The notes beneath the pieces are model-generated. The model had not been told where the DNA came from and did not search any database. It saw nothing but the letters and a program-made list of their open reading frames with translations. The translations under genes and the position numbers were made by a program. From Paenalcaligenes sp052103955 (GTDB lineage: Bacteria > Pseudomonadota > Gammaproteobacteria > Burkholderiales > Burkholderiaceae_B), in contig JBQELO010000008.1 in NCBI GenBank assembly GCA_052103955.1, positions 92,580 to 156,579 of the forward strand: DNA of 64,000 bases, given 5' to 3'. Shown piece after piece: positions 31,577 to 40,964 of this stretch (its first letter is position 1; every line of letters starts with the position of its first letter).

Positions 31577-32467
31577 TTATTCGTCTTCGTTGGTTTTTGC
31601 GCGTCGCACGGGTTTGGCCTTTTGGTGGCGACAGCTAAATGAGGCTTTGTTGTCTTGAGCCAAAACTTTGGTTAACCATTTCATGGTTTGGGGTAATTCT
31701 TTGGTTAGCCCCCAAGGTGGGTTGATCACAAACATACCACTGCCATGTAAACCAAAGCCGTCTTTTTGCGGTGCTTTCACGTTCAGCGACGCGTGCAGCC
31801 ATTCCACAGGTAGCTGTTCTAAGCGGCGCTGTAGGCTGCGCACTTCTTCACGCTGCACCACGGGGTACCAAATAACAATACAGCACTGGGCAAAGCGTTT
31901 CAGGATTTCTGAAAGGGTATCAAATACCTTTTTGTAATCGGTTTTTGCTTCATACGAGGGGTCGATGATCACAATGCCACGACGTGTGTGGGGTGGCATT
32001 AAGCGTATGACCTCTTTAAAGCCATCTTCTGCATGTACGTGCACACGGCGTTTTGCTGGAGTGCGTATTAATTGCAGGTTGTGTTGCAGTAAAGGGTATT
32101 CGTTAGGGTGTAGTTCAAAGCCATGGAAGCTGTCTTGTTTGCGCAGTTTGCTCACGGCAAGCCACGGCGAGCCAGGGTAATAGCGAGCTAGGCCATCAGG
32201 GTTTAGTTCGGCAACGGCATCCAAGTAGGCTTCTACTAAGTTGGGCGCATTGTCTGCTTCCAGTAAACGGTCTAGCCCATCTATACATTCGCCACTTTGT
32301 TGGGACCAGTCGTGTTCAAGGTCATAAAGACCGGCTCCGGCGTGTGTGTCTACGACGGTGAAGCCCGTTTCTTTTTGCAAGTAATGATCCAAAATGCCCG
32401 TGTAAATGACATGTTTGAGAACATCAGCATGGTTGGCGGCATGAAAAGCGTGTCTATAGCTGAACAA
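31577..32467 (-). CDS. rlmJ: 23S rRNA (adenine-2030-N6)-methyltransferase RlmJ
   Basis: SAM-dependent rRNA methyltransferase of 296 residues. The N-terminus FSYRHAFHAANHADVLKH is the RlmJ signature, VVDTHAGAGLYDL the SAM motif, and DPSYE the catalytic DPPY-type motif. The start is TTG at 32465-32467: it aligns with the E. coli start (MLSYRHSFHAGNHADVLKH), and no in-frame ATG or GTG lies upstream before a stop. No clear Shine-Dalgarno accompanies it. Confidence 0.93.
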   Translation of the reverse strand: MFSYRHAFHAANHADVLKHVIYTGILDHYLQKETGFTVVDTHAGAGLYDLEHDWSQQSGECIDGLDRLLEADNAPNLVEAYLDAVAELNPDGLARYYPGSPWLAVSKLRKQDSFHGFELHPNEYPLLQHNLQLIRTPAKRRVHVHAEDGFKEVIRLMPPHTRRGIVIIDPSYEAKTDYKKVFDTLSEILKRFAQCCIVIWYPVVQREEVRSLQRRLEQLPVEWLHASLNVKAPQKDGFGLHGSGMFVINPPWGLTKELPQTMKWLTKVLAQDNKASFSCRHQKAKPVRRAKTNEDE

Positions 32468-32768
32468 AGTACGATCCGATAGGAGTAAAGCGGTTAATGA
32501 ATGAAATTACAGGCTGAAACGAAGTTTAGCCTTTCATTGGGCTAAGTGCTTGTGAAATAAGAATTTTAGTCTGTATTTGACGGTAATGACAGCTAGCCAA
32601 GCCTACGATTTTAAAGGTTTATACGATGCTGAGGCGATTCAACAATGAAAGCCGAGCAAAAGTTCAGTAGAATAGGGGATTATTTTATTCTCTGGCCAGT
32701 CGTCGGGTCGTTGGTTTTCAACTGATTAGGCAGCTGTGCTGTTCTAAACACGCAAGAATAGGTGTTTA
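32468..32768. other. 301-bp divergent spacer between rlmJ and ppiD
   Basis: No gene or recognised RNA. AT-rich promoter-like DNA is present (TTGACG near 32577, TTTATACGATG near 32618) but no convincing sigma70 pair. A 26-codon frame from ATG 32645 has no ribosome site and is not called. In related bacteria lon or hupB often precedes ppiD; neither is here. Confidence 0.5.
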
Positions 32769-34739
32769 ATGTTCACTTTTTTCCGAACGCATCAACGTTT
32801 GATGCAGGTGGTTTTACTGATCCTGGTTTTGCCTTCATTTGTGCTGATCGGGGTAAGTGGTTACAGCAGCTACACCTCCAACGAGACTGAGCTGGTCACC
32901 ATTGGTGGTACAGCACTTACTGCTGAAGAGTTTGATCAAGCACGTCGTGTACAGCTACAAAACATGCAGCAAGAGCAAGGCAGCGCCTTTGATTTGGCTG
33001 TGGTGGATTCCCCTGAAGCACGCCGCAAATTGCTGGATGCGATGGTGAATCGTAATGTCTTGATAGAAGTCGCCACCAAAGAAGGTTTGAGCGTGTCGGA
33101 TGGCGTTTTGCGCCAAGCAATTGCTGCTATTCCTGATTTCCAAGTAGAGGGTGTGTTCTCACCAGAGCGCTACAACACTTTGCTTAGCTCGTCGGGTATT
33201 TCCATTCGTGCTTTTGAAGAATCTCAACGTGCAGACCTAACATTGGGTCGTGTGTTGGGGCCAGTAGCGCAAACAGCCGAGTTGCCTACCGAAGTAGCGA
33301 ACTTGGTAGATAAAGCCCTGACTACCACCAGAAAGGTAGAGCTGCTAAATTTTGACACAGCGAACTACCTGAAGCCTGAAAGCATCACCGATGCTGAAGT
33401 GCAAGCATGGTACGACGAGAACCAAGATGTATTGCGTCTGCCTCAGTACGTGGATGTGTCGTATGTGGTGTTAGATGAAGCCGCTGCACGTCAAAGCGTA
33501 CCCGCGCCTACGGCTGAAGAGTTAAAAGCCTATTACGATCAGAACAAATCCCGTTTTGGTCGTGCTGAGCGTATTAACCTAAGCCATATTTTGGTGGCTG
33601 TTAAAGCAGATGCTTCGGAAGAAGAGCGTAAAGCCGCTCGCGAGCGTGCCGATCAACTGGTGGCAGAGGCTAAACAAGACGGTGCAGATTTTGCCGCCTT
33701 GGCCCAGCAAAACTCTGATGATAAAGGTACCGCACGTAACGGCGGTAACTTAAGTTGGATTAGCCGTGGTGCATTGCCAGACATGGATGCCGCTATTTTC
33801 GAGTTGCGTACGGGTGATGTGTCGCCTGCGGTGCAAAGCGTAGATGGCTTCCATGTCTTTAAAGCCAATGCATACGAAGCAGAATCCGTCCAACCGCTGG
33901 AAGAGTTGGCGGCTCAGTTAGAGCAGGAAATTCGTCAGCAAGTGGCTGCTCAGCGTTTTGCTGATATGGCTACCCAACTGACTAGCTTGGTGTACGAAAG
34001 CCCAGAGTCCTTGCAATCCACTGCCGATGCATTGGGATTGCCTATTCGTCACGCTAAGGGTGTAACCCGTGATGGTTTGTTGGATGCTGCCATTATCGGT
34101 GAGGCCGCAGCACAAAGCTCTGCTGATGCTGAGTTGCTGAATGACCCGCGTGTACGTCGTGCTTTATTTGGCTCTCAGTCATTGAATCAACGCCAAAACG
34201 CTGGTGTGATTGAAGTTGCCGCAGACAACATTGTTGCGGTACGTGCTGAAGATATTTATGCCCCTTCTGTACCTGCTTTAGACCAAGTAAAAGCAGCGAT
34301 TGTTGAACGCTTGGCTGTAGAGAAAGCGCAAAAACAAGTACAAGAAGAAGGTAAAAAAGCACTGGCTAGCTTAGCTGCTGGCGGTCAATTGCCTGCTGTT
34401 GATGCCAAGTTTGGTTGGGAGCGCTCTGTGAATCGCTTAAACAACGCTGACTTGCCAGAAGCCGTGGTAAATGCTGCGATGTCTGCCGATGTGGACACAT
34501 TGCCTAGCTACGTTGGTGTAGAAACTGATAGTGGTTATAGTGTGATTAAAGTCACGGGCGAAAGTGTTGCTGACCTTGATCCCGCACTGAAAGATTTCTT
34601 GCAGCAGCAAATGCGTCAACTGTTGGCAAATGCTGAAGAGCAAGCTGCGATGACGGCATTACGTGTAGAACTGAAAGTGACTGAGCAAGCTGCGGTGCAA
34701 GAAGTATTGCAAAGCAGTGATTCAGAAGAAGAGCTGTAA
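32769..34739 (+). CDS. ppiD: Periplasmic folding chaperone PpiD (SurA-N/parvulin)
   Basis: 656-residue inner-membrane-anchored chaperone that assists outer-membrane and secreted proteins leaving the Sec channel. One N-terminal membrane anchor (about 11-31) is followed by a SurA-like N-domain (GGTALTAEEFDQARR, LLDAMVNRNVLIEVA), a parvulin domain around 270-365 (INLSHILVAVKADAS, GGNLSWISRGALPD, VQSVDGFHVFK), and a long C-terminal helical region rich in Ala/Gln. Whether the parvulin domain is catalytic is uncertain, as in E. coli PpiD. A strong terminator follows at once. Confidence 0.92.
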   Translation: MFTFFRTHQRLMQVVLLILVLPSFVLIGVSGYSSYTSNETELVTIGGTALTAEEFDQARRVQLQNMQQEQGSAFDLAVVDSPEARRKLLDAMVNRNVLIEVATKEGLSVSDGVLRQAIAAIPDFQVEGVFSPERYNTLLSSSGISIRAFEESQRADLTLGRVLGPVAQTAELPTEVANLVDKALTTTRKVELLNFDTANYLKPESITDAEVQAWYDENQDVLRLPQYVDVSYVVLDEAAARQSVPAPTAEELKAYYDQNKSRFGRAERINLSHILVAVKADASEEERKAARERADQLVAEAKQDGADFAALAQQNSDDKGTARNGGNLSWISRGALPDMDAAIFELRTGDVSPAVQSVDGFHVFKANAYEAESVQPLEELAAQLEQEIRQQVAAQRFADMATQLTSLVYESPESLQSTADALGLPIRHAKGVTRDGLLDAAIIGEAAAQSSADAELLNDPRVRRALFGSQSLNQRQNAGVIEVAADNIVAVRAEDIYAPSVPALDQVKAAIVERLAVEKAQKQVQEEGKKALASLAAGGQLPAVDAKFGWERSVNRLNNADLPEAVVNAAMSADVDTLPSYVGVETDSGYSVIKVTGESVADLDPALKDFLQQQMRQLLANAEEQAAMTALRVELKVTEQAAVQEVLQSSDSEEEL

Positions 34740-34759
34740 TCTTACTCTGTGATGTAAAT

Positions 34760-34791
34760 AGCCCCATCTGAGCAGTTAGGTGGGGCTTTTT
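34760..34791 (+). terminator. Rho-independent terminator after ppiD
   Basis: AGCCCCA (34760-34766) / TGGGGCT (34781-34787), extended inward with one wobble pair, then TTTTT. It ends only 13 bp before the next start codon, so the downstream gene must have a promoter inside or after this hairpin, or rely on readthrough. Confidence 0.88.
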
Positions 34792-34804
34792 AATGTGTGA
34801 TGCG

Positions 34805-35641
34805 ATGATAAAAAAATACGTAAAACTGATCATGCTGGGCTGTGCTTTTTGGGTGGGGACAGCAGCAGCACAAGAAACCGGCTACATACAACGACAGCTC
34901 AACAGCGCTGTGCCAGGTGGTGTGGCTGTATTGGCTTTAGGTGATCAAGAGCAGGCACCAAAGGCCACTTTCGAGGGTAAGCCTGTGCTGGTGGTGCGCG
35001 ATAGCAATGGGCAGTGGATTGCGGTGGTGGGCTTGGATCTGAAAACCACGCAGGGTGAACACCAGATCGTTACTGATCAGGGGCAGACGCTAGGCTTTAA
35101 CGTGGGCCACAAACAGTACAGAGAGCAGCACATCAAGCTTAAAAATAATTCGCATGTGAACCCTAGCGCCGAGCAGTTGGCACGCTATGAGCGCGAATAT
35201 AACGAACAAATAGAAGCGTATCAGCAGTTTAATGATCGTTATCCTAGCAACGTGCTGTTTGATTTGCCTGTGCAAGGCCGCTTTAGCAGTCCTTTTGGCT
35301 TACGTAGGTTCTTTAACGGTGAAGAGCGTAACCCACACTCAGGTTTAGATATTGCAGCCGGTAGTGGCACCTTAGTGCGCGCGCCTGCCAATGGCCAAGT
35401 CATTTTGGTGGGGGATTACTTCTTTAACGGTAAAACCGTGTTCTTAGATCATGGTCAAGGTTTAATCACCATGTACTGCCATTTGTCTGAAATACTGGTG
35501 CAGCCCGGTGATGAGGTAGCGCGTGGCGCATCGTTTGCAAAAGTAGGGGCTACAGGTAGAGCCACAGGCCCCCATTTGCATTGGAACGTCAGCTTAAATA
35601 ACGCACGTGTAGACCCTCAGATTTTCATCGCTAAGCCATGA
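34805..35641 (+). CDS. M23-family peptidoglycan endopeptidase
   Basis: 278-residue exported metallopeptidase. The ATG at 34805 gives a clean signal peptide MIKKYVKLIMLGCAFWVGTA ending AAA; an ATG at 34793 adds four residues and is less natural. The N-terminal half is a beta-rich domain and the C-terminal LytM domain has all metal ligands: H and D in HSGLDIA, and HLHW near the end. In contrast to NlpD at 16159, this one should cut peptidoglycan cross-links. Its stop codon overlaps the azlC start (ATGA), implying translational coupling that has no obvious functional reason. Confidence 0.9.
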   Translation: MIKKYVKLIMLGCAFWVGTAAAQETGYIQRQLNSAVPGGVAVLALGDQEQAPKATFEGKPVLVVRDSNGQWIAVVGLDLKTTQGEHQIVTDQGQTLGFNVGHKQYREQHIKLKNNSHVNPSAEQLARYEREYNEQIEAYQQFNDRYPSNVLFDLPVQGRFSSPFGLRRFFNGEERNPHSGLDIAAGSGTLVRAPANGQVILVGDYFFNGKTVFLDHGQGLITMYCHLSEILVQPGDEVARGASFAKVGATGRATGPHLHWNVSLNNARVDPQIFIAKP

Positions 35642-36327
35642 GCAAGGCGTTTTGTAGGGGCTTAAAAGACAGCTTGTCTATTGCCGTTGGGTACGTGCCG
35701 GTCGCCATCTCGTTTGGATTGGCGGCAGTGGCGGTGGATGTACCCGCTTGGGCGGCCATTTTGTTTTCTGTGTTTGTGTATGCAGGGGCCAGCCAGTTTG
35801 TGCTGGTCAGCCTTATTTCACAGCAAGCCTGGTTTTTAACGGTAGTGGCAGTAGTGTGGTTGATGAATTTGCGGCATCTGTTTTATGGGCCTGCGCTACT
35901 CAATGCCTCGCAGCCTTGTACGCCAAAGCGCCCCATGTTGTTTTGGGGAGCGGGGCTAACGGATGAGGTGTTTGCTACCGCAGTAGGACGTTTTTCTAAG
36001 CAGCCAGAAAGCGAGAAAGAAGGTTGGTATCTAGGTCTACAGCTAGGGGCGTATTTGTCGTGGGTGGGCGGAACGGCTATAGGGGCGCTATTTGGTGCAG
36101 ATTGGTTAGGTCGCTGGGAAGTGCTGGATAAAAGCTTAGGTTTTGTGTTGCCTGCGCTGTTTTTTACCCTGTTGTTAGAAATCGCCGAAGCAGTGCCACG
36201 TCAGGTATTACTGGCCGCTGCCTTGGGGTCGGGTTTAAGCTTACTAATCATGCCCGTGTACATGGCCATCATCGTGGGGATGTTCGCCGGTTGTTTGGCT
36301 ATTTTGCTAGGAGCCAAGCATGAGTAA
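35638..36327 (+). CDS. azlC: Branched-chain amino acid exporter subunit AzlC
   Basis: 229-residue membrane protein forming, with AzlD, a branched-chain amino acid exporter (YgaZH in E. coli). The conserved N-terminal GLKDSLSIAVGYVPVAISFGLAA-type region and YAGASQFVLVSLI, MNLRHLFYGPAL and GLTDEVFATA segments are all present. It overlaps the M23 gene by 4 bp and azlD by 8 bp, so the three are one transcript. Confidence 0.93.
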   Translation: MSKAFCRGLKDSLSIAVGYVPVAISFGLAAVAVDVPAWAAILFSVFVYAGASQFVLVSLISQQAWFLTVVAVVWLMNLRHLFYGPALLNASQPCTPKRPMLFWGAGLTDEVFATAVGRFSKQPESEKEGWYLGLQLGAYLSWVGGTAIGALFGADWLGRWEVLDKSLGFVLPALFFTLLLEIAEAVPRQVLLAAALGSGLSLLIMPVYMAIIVGMFAGCLAILLGAKHE

Positions 36328-36661
36328 TATTGATTTGATACTGATCGCTCTCTTGGGTTGCTTGGGTACCTTATTGATACGCTATGTGCCATTACGTCTG
36401 CATGGGCGACAACGACAGGGCCAAGGTAGGCGCAAGCTGCATCAAATGCTGGCGGCAATTGGCCCAGCGGCTATTGTGTCGTTACTGACGGTGTCGCTTA
36501 TTGCCGAGGTGTCGCCGCAGTCGCCTATTCTTAGCGTGCTGCCGGGAGCTTTTGGCTTAGTGGGTGTATGGCTAGGCAGAAAGCTGTTTAATAACAGTAT
36601 TGCTGCAGGCACCATTGTGGGTGTGCTGGCGTACGCTGCCTGTACAGCTATGCTGGGGTAG
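36320..36661 (+). CDS. azlD: Branched-chain amino acid exporter subunit AzlD
   Basis: 113-residue small membrane subunit of the AzlCD exporter. Four hydrophobic segments; the typical LGTLLIRYVPL and IGPAAIVSLLTVSLI motifs are visible. It starts within the last codons of azlC. Confidence 0.92.
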   Translation: MSNIDLILIALLGCLGTLLIRYVPLRLHGRQRQGQGRRKLHQMLAAIGPAAIVSLLTVSLIAEVSPQSPILSVLPGAFGLVGVWLGRKLFNNSIAAGTIVGVLAYAACTAMLG

Positions 36662-36669
36662 TGGAGTCA

Positions 36670-36707
36670 CACTGCCTTGTGCTATGTAATACAGAGACAA
36701 GGCAGTG
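36670..36707. terminator. Long hairpin between convergent azlD and spoT
   Basis: Perfect 11-bp stem CACTGCCTTGT (36670-36680) / ACAAGGCAGTG (36697-36707) with a 16-base loop. It lacks a proper T-run on either strand, so termination is likely but not certain. Confidence 0.6.
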
Positions 36708-36718
36708 GGTAGAGCGTG

Positions 36719-38992
36719 TTACGAGTTCGCGCCTTTCACACGTACAATTTTCTGTACTTGAGGAATTTGGCGAATAGAACGAATCACTCTAGCTAAGTGT
36801 GTACGGCTATCTACCTGAATAGTCAGGTGCAGTAGGTTAGTGGCTGCGCCTTCATCGGGCATAGTGAGGTGCAAGATGTTGGAGTCTGCATCGTTAATGG
36901 TGGCTGCTAGCCTACCCAATACACCGCGTTCATTTAGAACGGTCACGTCTAGCTTAGTGTTCAAGTGACGTGCAGTATTGGTATCCCATACGACTGGAAT
37001 CCAGCGTTCGGGTTCTTTTACTTGCTGGCGTTGTGCCACTTGGCATTCGGCCATGTGCACGACCAAACCATGCCCCATACGAATGCCACCAATAATAGCG
37101 TCGCCTGGTAGTGGGCCACAGCAAGGGGCTAACTGCACCGCTTGACCCTCGTTACCGTGAATCACAATAGGTGCTGCACCACTAGAGGTGTAATCATCCA
37201 CTTGTGCAGCGGTTGTGGCTAAGATAGCCAGTTCGGGGGCAAAACGGCGTGCGACGACGGCAGCTAAACGTTTACCTAAACCTATGTCAGCCAGAATCTC
37301 TTCACGCGATGCAGCACCGGAGCTTTTGGCTAGTTTGTCCCATTCCGGGTGGTTGTCGTCTGGATATGGGATATTGATGCTTTCAAAGGCTTGCTTAAGC
37401 AGACGCTTACCGAAAGCAACGGATTCTTCGTATTTAACCGTACGCAGATAGTGACGAATTTCAGAACGTGCACGGCCTGTGCGCACGTAGTTCAGCCACT
37501 GAATGCTAGGTCTGGCGGCTGGAGAGGTAACAATCTCAACCGAGTCACCGCTTTTCATTTCAGTACGCAGCGCAACGAACTCGCCATTGATTTTGGCCGC
37601 TACCGCTTGGTTACCGATATCGGTATGGATGCTGTAGGCGAAATCAATAGGGGTTGCACCGCGAGGCAGCGAAATAATCTTGCCACGTGGCGTGTACACG
37701 TACACAGCATCCGGAAACAGATCCACCTTAACGTGATCCAGAAACTCGCTGGAATCGCCAGTTTGGCTTTGAATGTCCAGCAGTGACTGCAACCAGTGAT
37801 GGGTACGTTTTTGTAGGTCGTTAAGCGTAACGTTGTCGTCTTTGTATAGCCAGTGCGACGCTACGCCTTCTTCCGCCACATGATCCATTTCATGCGTGCG
37901 GAATTGGAATTCAATAGGGGTACCGTAAGGCCCAATTAAGGTAGTGTGCAAAGATTGGTAGCCATTGATTTTTGGAATGGCAATGTAGTCTTTGAACTTA
38001 CCAGGAATAGGGCGGTACATTTGGTGCAGCGTACCCAGCGCTAAATAGCACTCGGGTAAGGTGTTCACCACAACACGGAAGCCGTAAATATCCAGCACAT
38101 CAGAAAATGATTTTTTCTGTTCCTGCATCTTGCAGAAAATGCTGTATAAGGATTTTTCACGGCCACTGACTTCGGCTTCAATGCCGGCAGCAGGCAACGC
38201 GACGGTAACGGCTTCGGTAATTTTACCTAACACTTCACGGCGGTTGCCGCGCGCCGCCATCAAGGCTTTATGCAGCACTTTATAGCGGTTAGGGTGTATG
38301 GCCTTAAAGCAGCGGTCTTGAAGCTCGCGAAACAGTGCATTTAAGCCTAAGCGATGGGCAATAGGGGCATAAATCTCTAATGTTTCTTGGGCTACGCGAC
38401 GGCTTTTTTCTGGGCTAACAGCGTCTAGTGTACGCATGTTATGCAAACGGTCGGCCAGCTTAATCAGGATGACGCGTACATCCTTAGACATGGCTAAAAG
38501 CATCTTTCTGAAGCTTTCGGCTTGTTGCTGGCTTTTGGTTTGGAACTGCAAACGCTCTAGCTTCGAGACACCATCCACAATTTCAGCCACATCGGTGCCG
38601 AATTTTTCTGCCAATTCTTGCTTAGTGACGTCTTGATCTTCAATAACGTCGTGCAGCAAAGCAGCCATTAGTGAATCGGCGTCTAGCTTCCAGCCAGCGC
38701 AGATTTCAGTAACAGCAATGGGGTGGGTAATGTACGGTTCGCCGCTAGTGCGAAATTGACCCAAGTGAGCGTTGTCAGCCAGTTTGTAGGCTTCGCGTAC
38801 GCGTTCTACATCCTTGGGATCAAGGTAGGTGCTGATTATTTTATTCAGCGGAGCGAGAGAAGCTATGGGTGCTTTTGCAGGTTTTAGGGTAGGAACAGTT
38901 ACGACATCTTTATTCCTGCGCCCAAGACGGGAGCCTTTCTTTAACACGGCCAACAGGCCGGATGAAGCGCCACGTAAACCTGTAAATGCCAT
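36719..38992 (-). CDS. spoT: Bifunctional (p)ppGpp synthetase/hydrolase SpoT
   Basis: 757-residue Rel/Spo protein controlling the stringent response. The HD hydrolase domain is intact (H76, H90, H114-D115 in ALLHDVIED, then LADRLHNMRTLDA). The synthetase domain has YRPIPGKFKDYIAIPKING and QFRTHEMDHVAEEGVASHW. A TGS domain (VYTPRGKIISLPRGATPIDFAY) and a C-terminal ACT domain follow. About 40 basic residues precede the family core, more than in E. coli SpoT. Order gmk-rpoZ-spoT on one strand is the standard proteobacterial arrangement. AGGAAG ribosome site. Confidence 0.95.
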   Translation of the reverse strand: MAFTGLRGASSGLLAVLKKGSRLGRRNKDVVTVPTLKPAKAPIASLAPLNKIISTYLDPKDVERVREAYKLADNAHLGQFRTSGEPYITHPIAVTEICAGWKLDADSLMAALLHDVIEDQDVTKQELAEKFGTDVAEIVDGVSKLERLQFQTKSQQQAESFRKMLLAMSKDVRVILIKLADRLHNMRTLDAVSPEKSRRVAQETLEIYAPIAHRLGLNALFRELQDRCFKAIHPNRYKVLHKALMAARGNRREVLGKITEAVTVALPAAGIEAEVSGREKSLYSIFCKMQEQKKSFSDVLDIYGFRVVVNTLPECYLALGTLHQMYRPIPGKFKDYIAIPKINGYQSLHTTLIGPYGTPIEFQFRTHEMDHVAEEGVASHWLYKDDNVTLNDLQKRTHHWLQSLLDIQSQTGDSSEFLDHVKVDLFPDAVYVYTPRGKIISLPRGATPIDFAYSIHTDIGNQAVAAKINGEFVALRTEMKSGDSVEIVTSPAARPSIQWLNYVRTGRARSEIRHYLRTVKYEESVAFGKRLLKQAFESINIPYPDDNHPEWDKLAKSSGAASREEILADIGLGKRLAAVVARRFAPELAILATTAAQVDDYTSSGAAPIVIHGNEGQAVQLAPCCGPLPGDAIIGGIRMGHGLVVHMAECQVAQRQQVKEPERWIPVVWDTNTARHLNTKLDVTVLNERGVLGRLAATINDADSNILHLTMPDEGAATNLLHLTIQVDSRTHLARVIRSIRQIPQVQKIVRVKGANS

Positions 38993-39019
38993 AAAACTTC
39001 CTCGCTAGATCATTGCTTA

Positions 39020-39223
39020 TCAGGTGGGTACTTTACGCAACATTTCAAGGCCAGTTGTACCGGCAGCAACTTCACGCAGCGCAGTAACGGTAGGCTTGTT
39101 ACGGCTGTCTACGCGAGCTTCGTGGCCTTGAGCCAGTTCGCGTGCGCGGTATGCAGCAGCCAGAGTCAGGTTAAAGCGATTGGGGATTTTATCCAGACAA
39201 TCTTCAACAGTAATACGTGCCAT
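39020..39223 (-). CDS. rpoZ: RNA polymerase omega subunit
   Basis: 67-residue omega subunit, which helps assemble beta prime into core polymerase and forms part of a ppGpp binding site. MARITVEDCLDKIPNRFNLT and the AAAYRARELAQG segment are diagnostic. Shorter than E. coli omega (91) by lacking the acidic tail, as is usual in betaproteobacteria. It sits 27 bp upstream of spoT and 24 bp downstream of gmk. Confidence 0.95.
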   Translation of the reverse strand: MARITVEDCLDKIPNRFNLTLAAAYRARELAQGHEARVDSRNKPTVTALREVAAGTTGLEMLRKVPT

Positions 39224-39247
39224 AAATAGAACCTGTATGACTAAAAT

Positions 39248-39889
39248 TTAGGAATTGAATTCGATTTGAATGCCAAGTTGGCTAAATAACTCGGCATGTT
39301 TGTGCGCTTGTTTTGGCAAGCTTAAGCGGCTTGCTTTGACTACAGCGGCAAGCTCAGCAAGCGCAAAGTTAAATTCTTGATTAATAATAACATATTGAAA
39401 CTCGGAAATATGCGACATTTCGCTGCCAGCAGCCAGCAGCCTACGTGAAATGACCTGCGCAGAATCTTGTCCGCGTTGGTTTAGGCGGCTTTCCAGAGCC
39501 TCAATAGAAGGGGGGAGAATAAACACCCCAATCGCTTCTGGGAAGAAACGACGTACTTGGCGTGCACCTTGCCAGTCTATTTCTAGTAGTACATCACGAC
39601 CAGCATCCAGCGCTTCATGAATAGGCTGCACGGGAGTACCGTAGAAATTACCATGTACTTCGGCCCACTCCAGCAATTGATCATCAGTACGCAGCGATTG
39701 GAAATCATCTACCGACACAAAGCGATAGTGTTCGCCATCTACTTCGCCCGGACGCGGGGCGCGGGTAGTACATGAAATGGAAAGCTGAATATCTGGCTCT
39801 TGCTTAAGCAGAGCGTTGATCAGGCTGGATTTACCAGCACCGCTAGGTGCGGCGACAATGAAAACATTGCCGGGGTGTTGTGTGCTCAT
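39248..39889 (-). CDS. gmk: Guanylate kinase
   Basis: 213-residue kinase converting GMP to GDP. The P-loop APSGAGKSSL lies at about 14-23, followed by the GMP-binding STTRAPRPGEVDGEHYRFV-type segment and LLEIDWQGARQV. First gene of the gmk-rpoZ-spoT unit. The ribosome site is weak and the gene is divergent from nothing close; the exonuclease gene upstream reads in the same direction 75 bp away. Confidence 0.95.
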   Translation of the reverse strand: MSTQHPGNVFIVAAPSGAGKSSLINALLKQEPDIQLSISCTTRAPRPGEVDGEHYRFVSVDDFQSLRTDDQLLEWAEVHGNFYGTPVQPIHEALDAGRDVLLEIDWQGARQVRRFFPEAIGVFILPPSIEALESRLNQRGQDSAQVISRRLLAAGSEMSHISEFQYVIINQEFNFALAELAAVVKASRLSLPKQAHKHAELFSQLGIQIEFNS

Positions 39890-39964
39890 GATGATCTAAT
39901 AGCAAATCGGCGGGTTGAAAGCATAACAAAAAGCAGCTTGGCTAGGCAAAATATTGCGGACCAA

Positions 39965-40756
39965 TTACGCTATTTTGCTGAAATCCAGTTCCACAATTAC
40001 GGGAGTGTGGTCAGAAGGTTGTTCGTTGCCGCGCGGCTGCTTATCTATAGTGCATGCCACGGTAGCGGGTTTTAAGGCGTCTGACACCAGAATGTGGTCA
40101 ATACGCAAACCGGCATTGCGACGGTAGGCCATGCGGCGGTAATCCCACCAGCTATAGCTTTTCTCTTCTTGTGGGAACAAGCGGAAAGAGTCGTGCAGGC
40201 CTAGTGCTAATAAGGCTTGGAAAGCAGCACGCTCGGGTTCTGAAACATGTACTTCACCTTCCCAGCGTGCTGGGTCGTGTACGTCTTCGTCAGCCGGGGC
40301 AATGTTGTAGTCGCCCACAACCACCAGATTAGGGTAGCGTTCTAGTTCGGTTTTTAGCCATGTGGTTAGCCCTTGATACCATTCCAGTTTGTAGGCGAAC
40401 TTATCGCTACCTACTGCTTGGCCGTTAGGGCAGTACAAGTTGATGACGCGCAGTGGGCCAGCAGGGGTGTCAAAGGTGGCGGCAATGGCGCGTTGTTGTG
40501 GGTCTTCGTAGGTAGGCAGATTGCGCTGAAGATCCTTGCCTTCATGCTTGGTGATCAGAGCCACGCCGTTGTACGTAGGTTGGCCAGCCCATTGGGCATC
40601 CCAACCCGCTTCGCGCAGTTCTTCAATAGGGAATTTATCTTGGGCGAGTTTTAGCTCTTGCAGACACAACACATCTATAGGGTTTTGCTCTAGCCAGTCC
40701 AGCACTTGCGGCAAACGTACGCGTAGAGAGTTCACATTCCACGTGGCAATTTTCAT
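39965..40756 (-). CDS. xthA: Exodeoxyribonuclease III / AP endonuclease
   Basis: 263-residue Mg2+-dependent nuclease of base excision repair. From the ATG at 40754-40756: MKIATWNVNSLRVRLPQVLDWL, CLQELKL with the metal-binding glutamate, VVGDYNIAP, YSWWDYR and a terminal SDHTPV with the catalytic histidine. A frame extending to 40828 adds 24 residues without family similarity and is rejected. Confidence 0.95.
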   Translation of the reverse strand: MKIATWNVNSLRVRLPQVLDWLEQNPIDVLCLQELKLAQDKFPIEELREAGWDAQWAGQPTYNGVALITKHEGKDLQRNLPTYEDPQQRAIAATFDTPAGPLRVINLYCPNGQAVGSDKFAYKLEWYQGLTTWLKTELERYPNLVVVGDYNIAPADEDVHDPARWEGEVHVSEPERAAFQALLALGLHDSFRLFPQEEKSYSWWDYRRMAYRRNAGLRIDHILVSDALKPATVACTIDKQPRGNEQPSDHTPVIVELDFSKIA

Positions 40757-40964
40757 TTTTGAAGCATTCCCTTTATCTATGCAGCTTACAAGGGGTGGGT
40801 ATGGTTCGTTGTGCCCGAGGCTACCCACCTAACTACCCAAGCACGAATCTGTATGGCTAGTGTACCCCGAGCAGTGGTGTAGCCAAAACTCAAGCGTGAA
40901 TCGTAAAAAGCTGGGCATAATACAAGGTTTGTTGCCGTAGGACATTTGAGTAAAGGCCTCACGC

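Noticed and set aside
32645..32725. 26-codon frame upstream of ppiD
   Set aside because: No ribosome site, no recognisable features and no sign of conservation that can be seen here.
38560..38580. GAGACACCA match to the hairpin repeat core inside spoT
   Set aside because: Only the loop-proximal bases match, with no palindrome; it is ordinary coding sequence.
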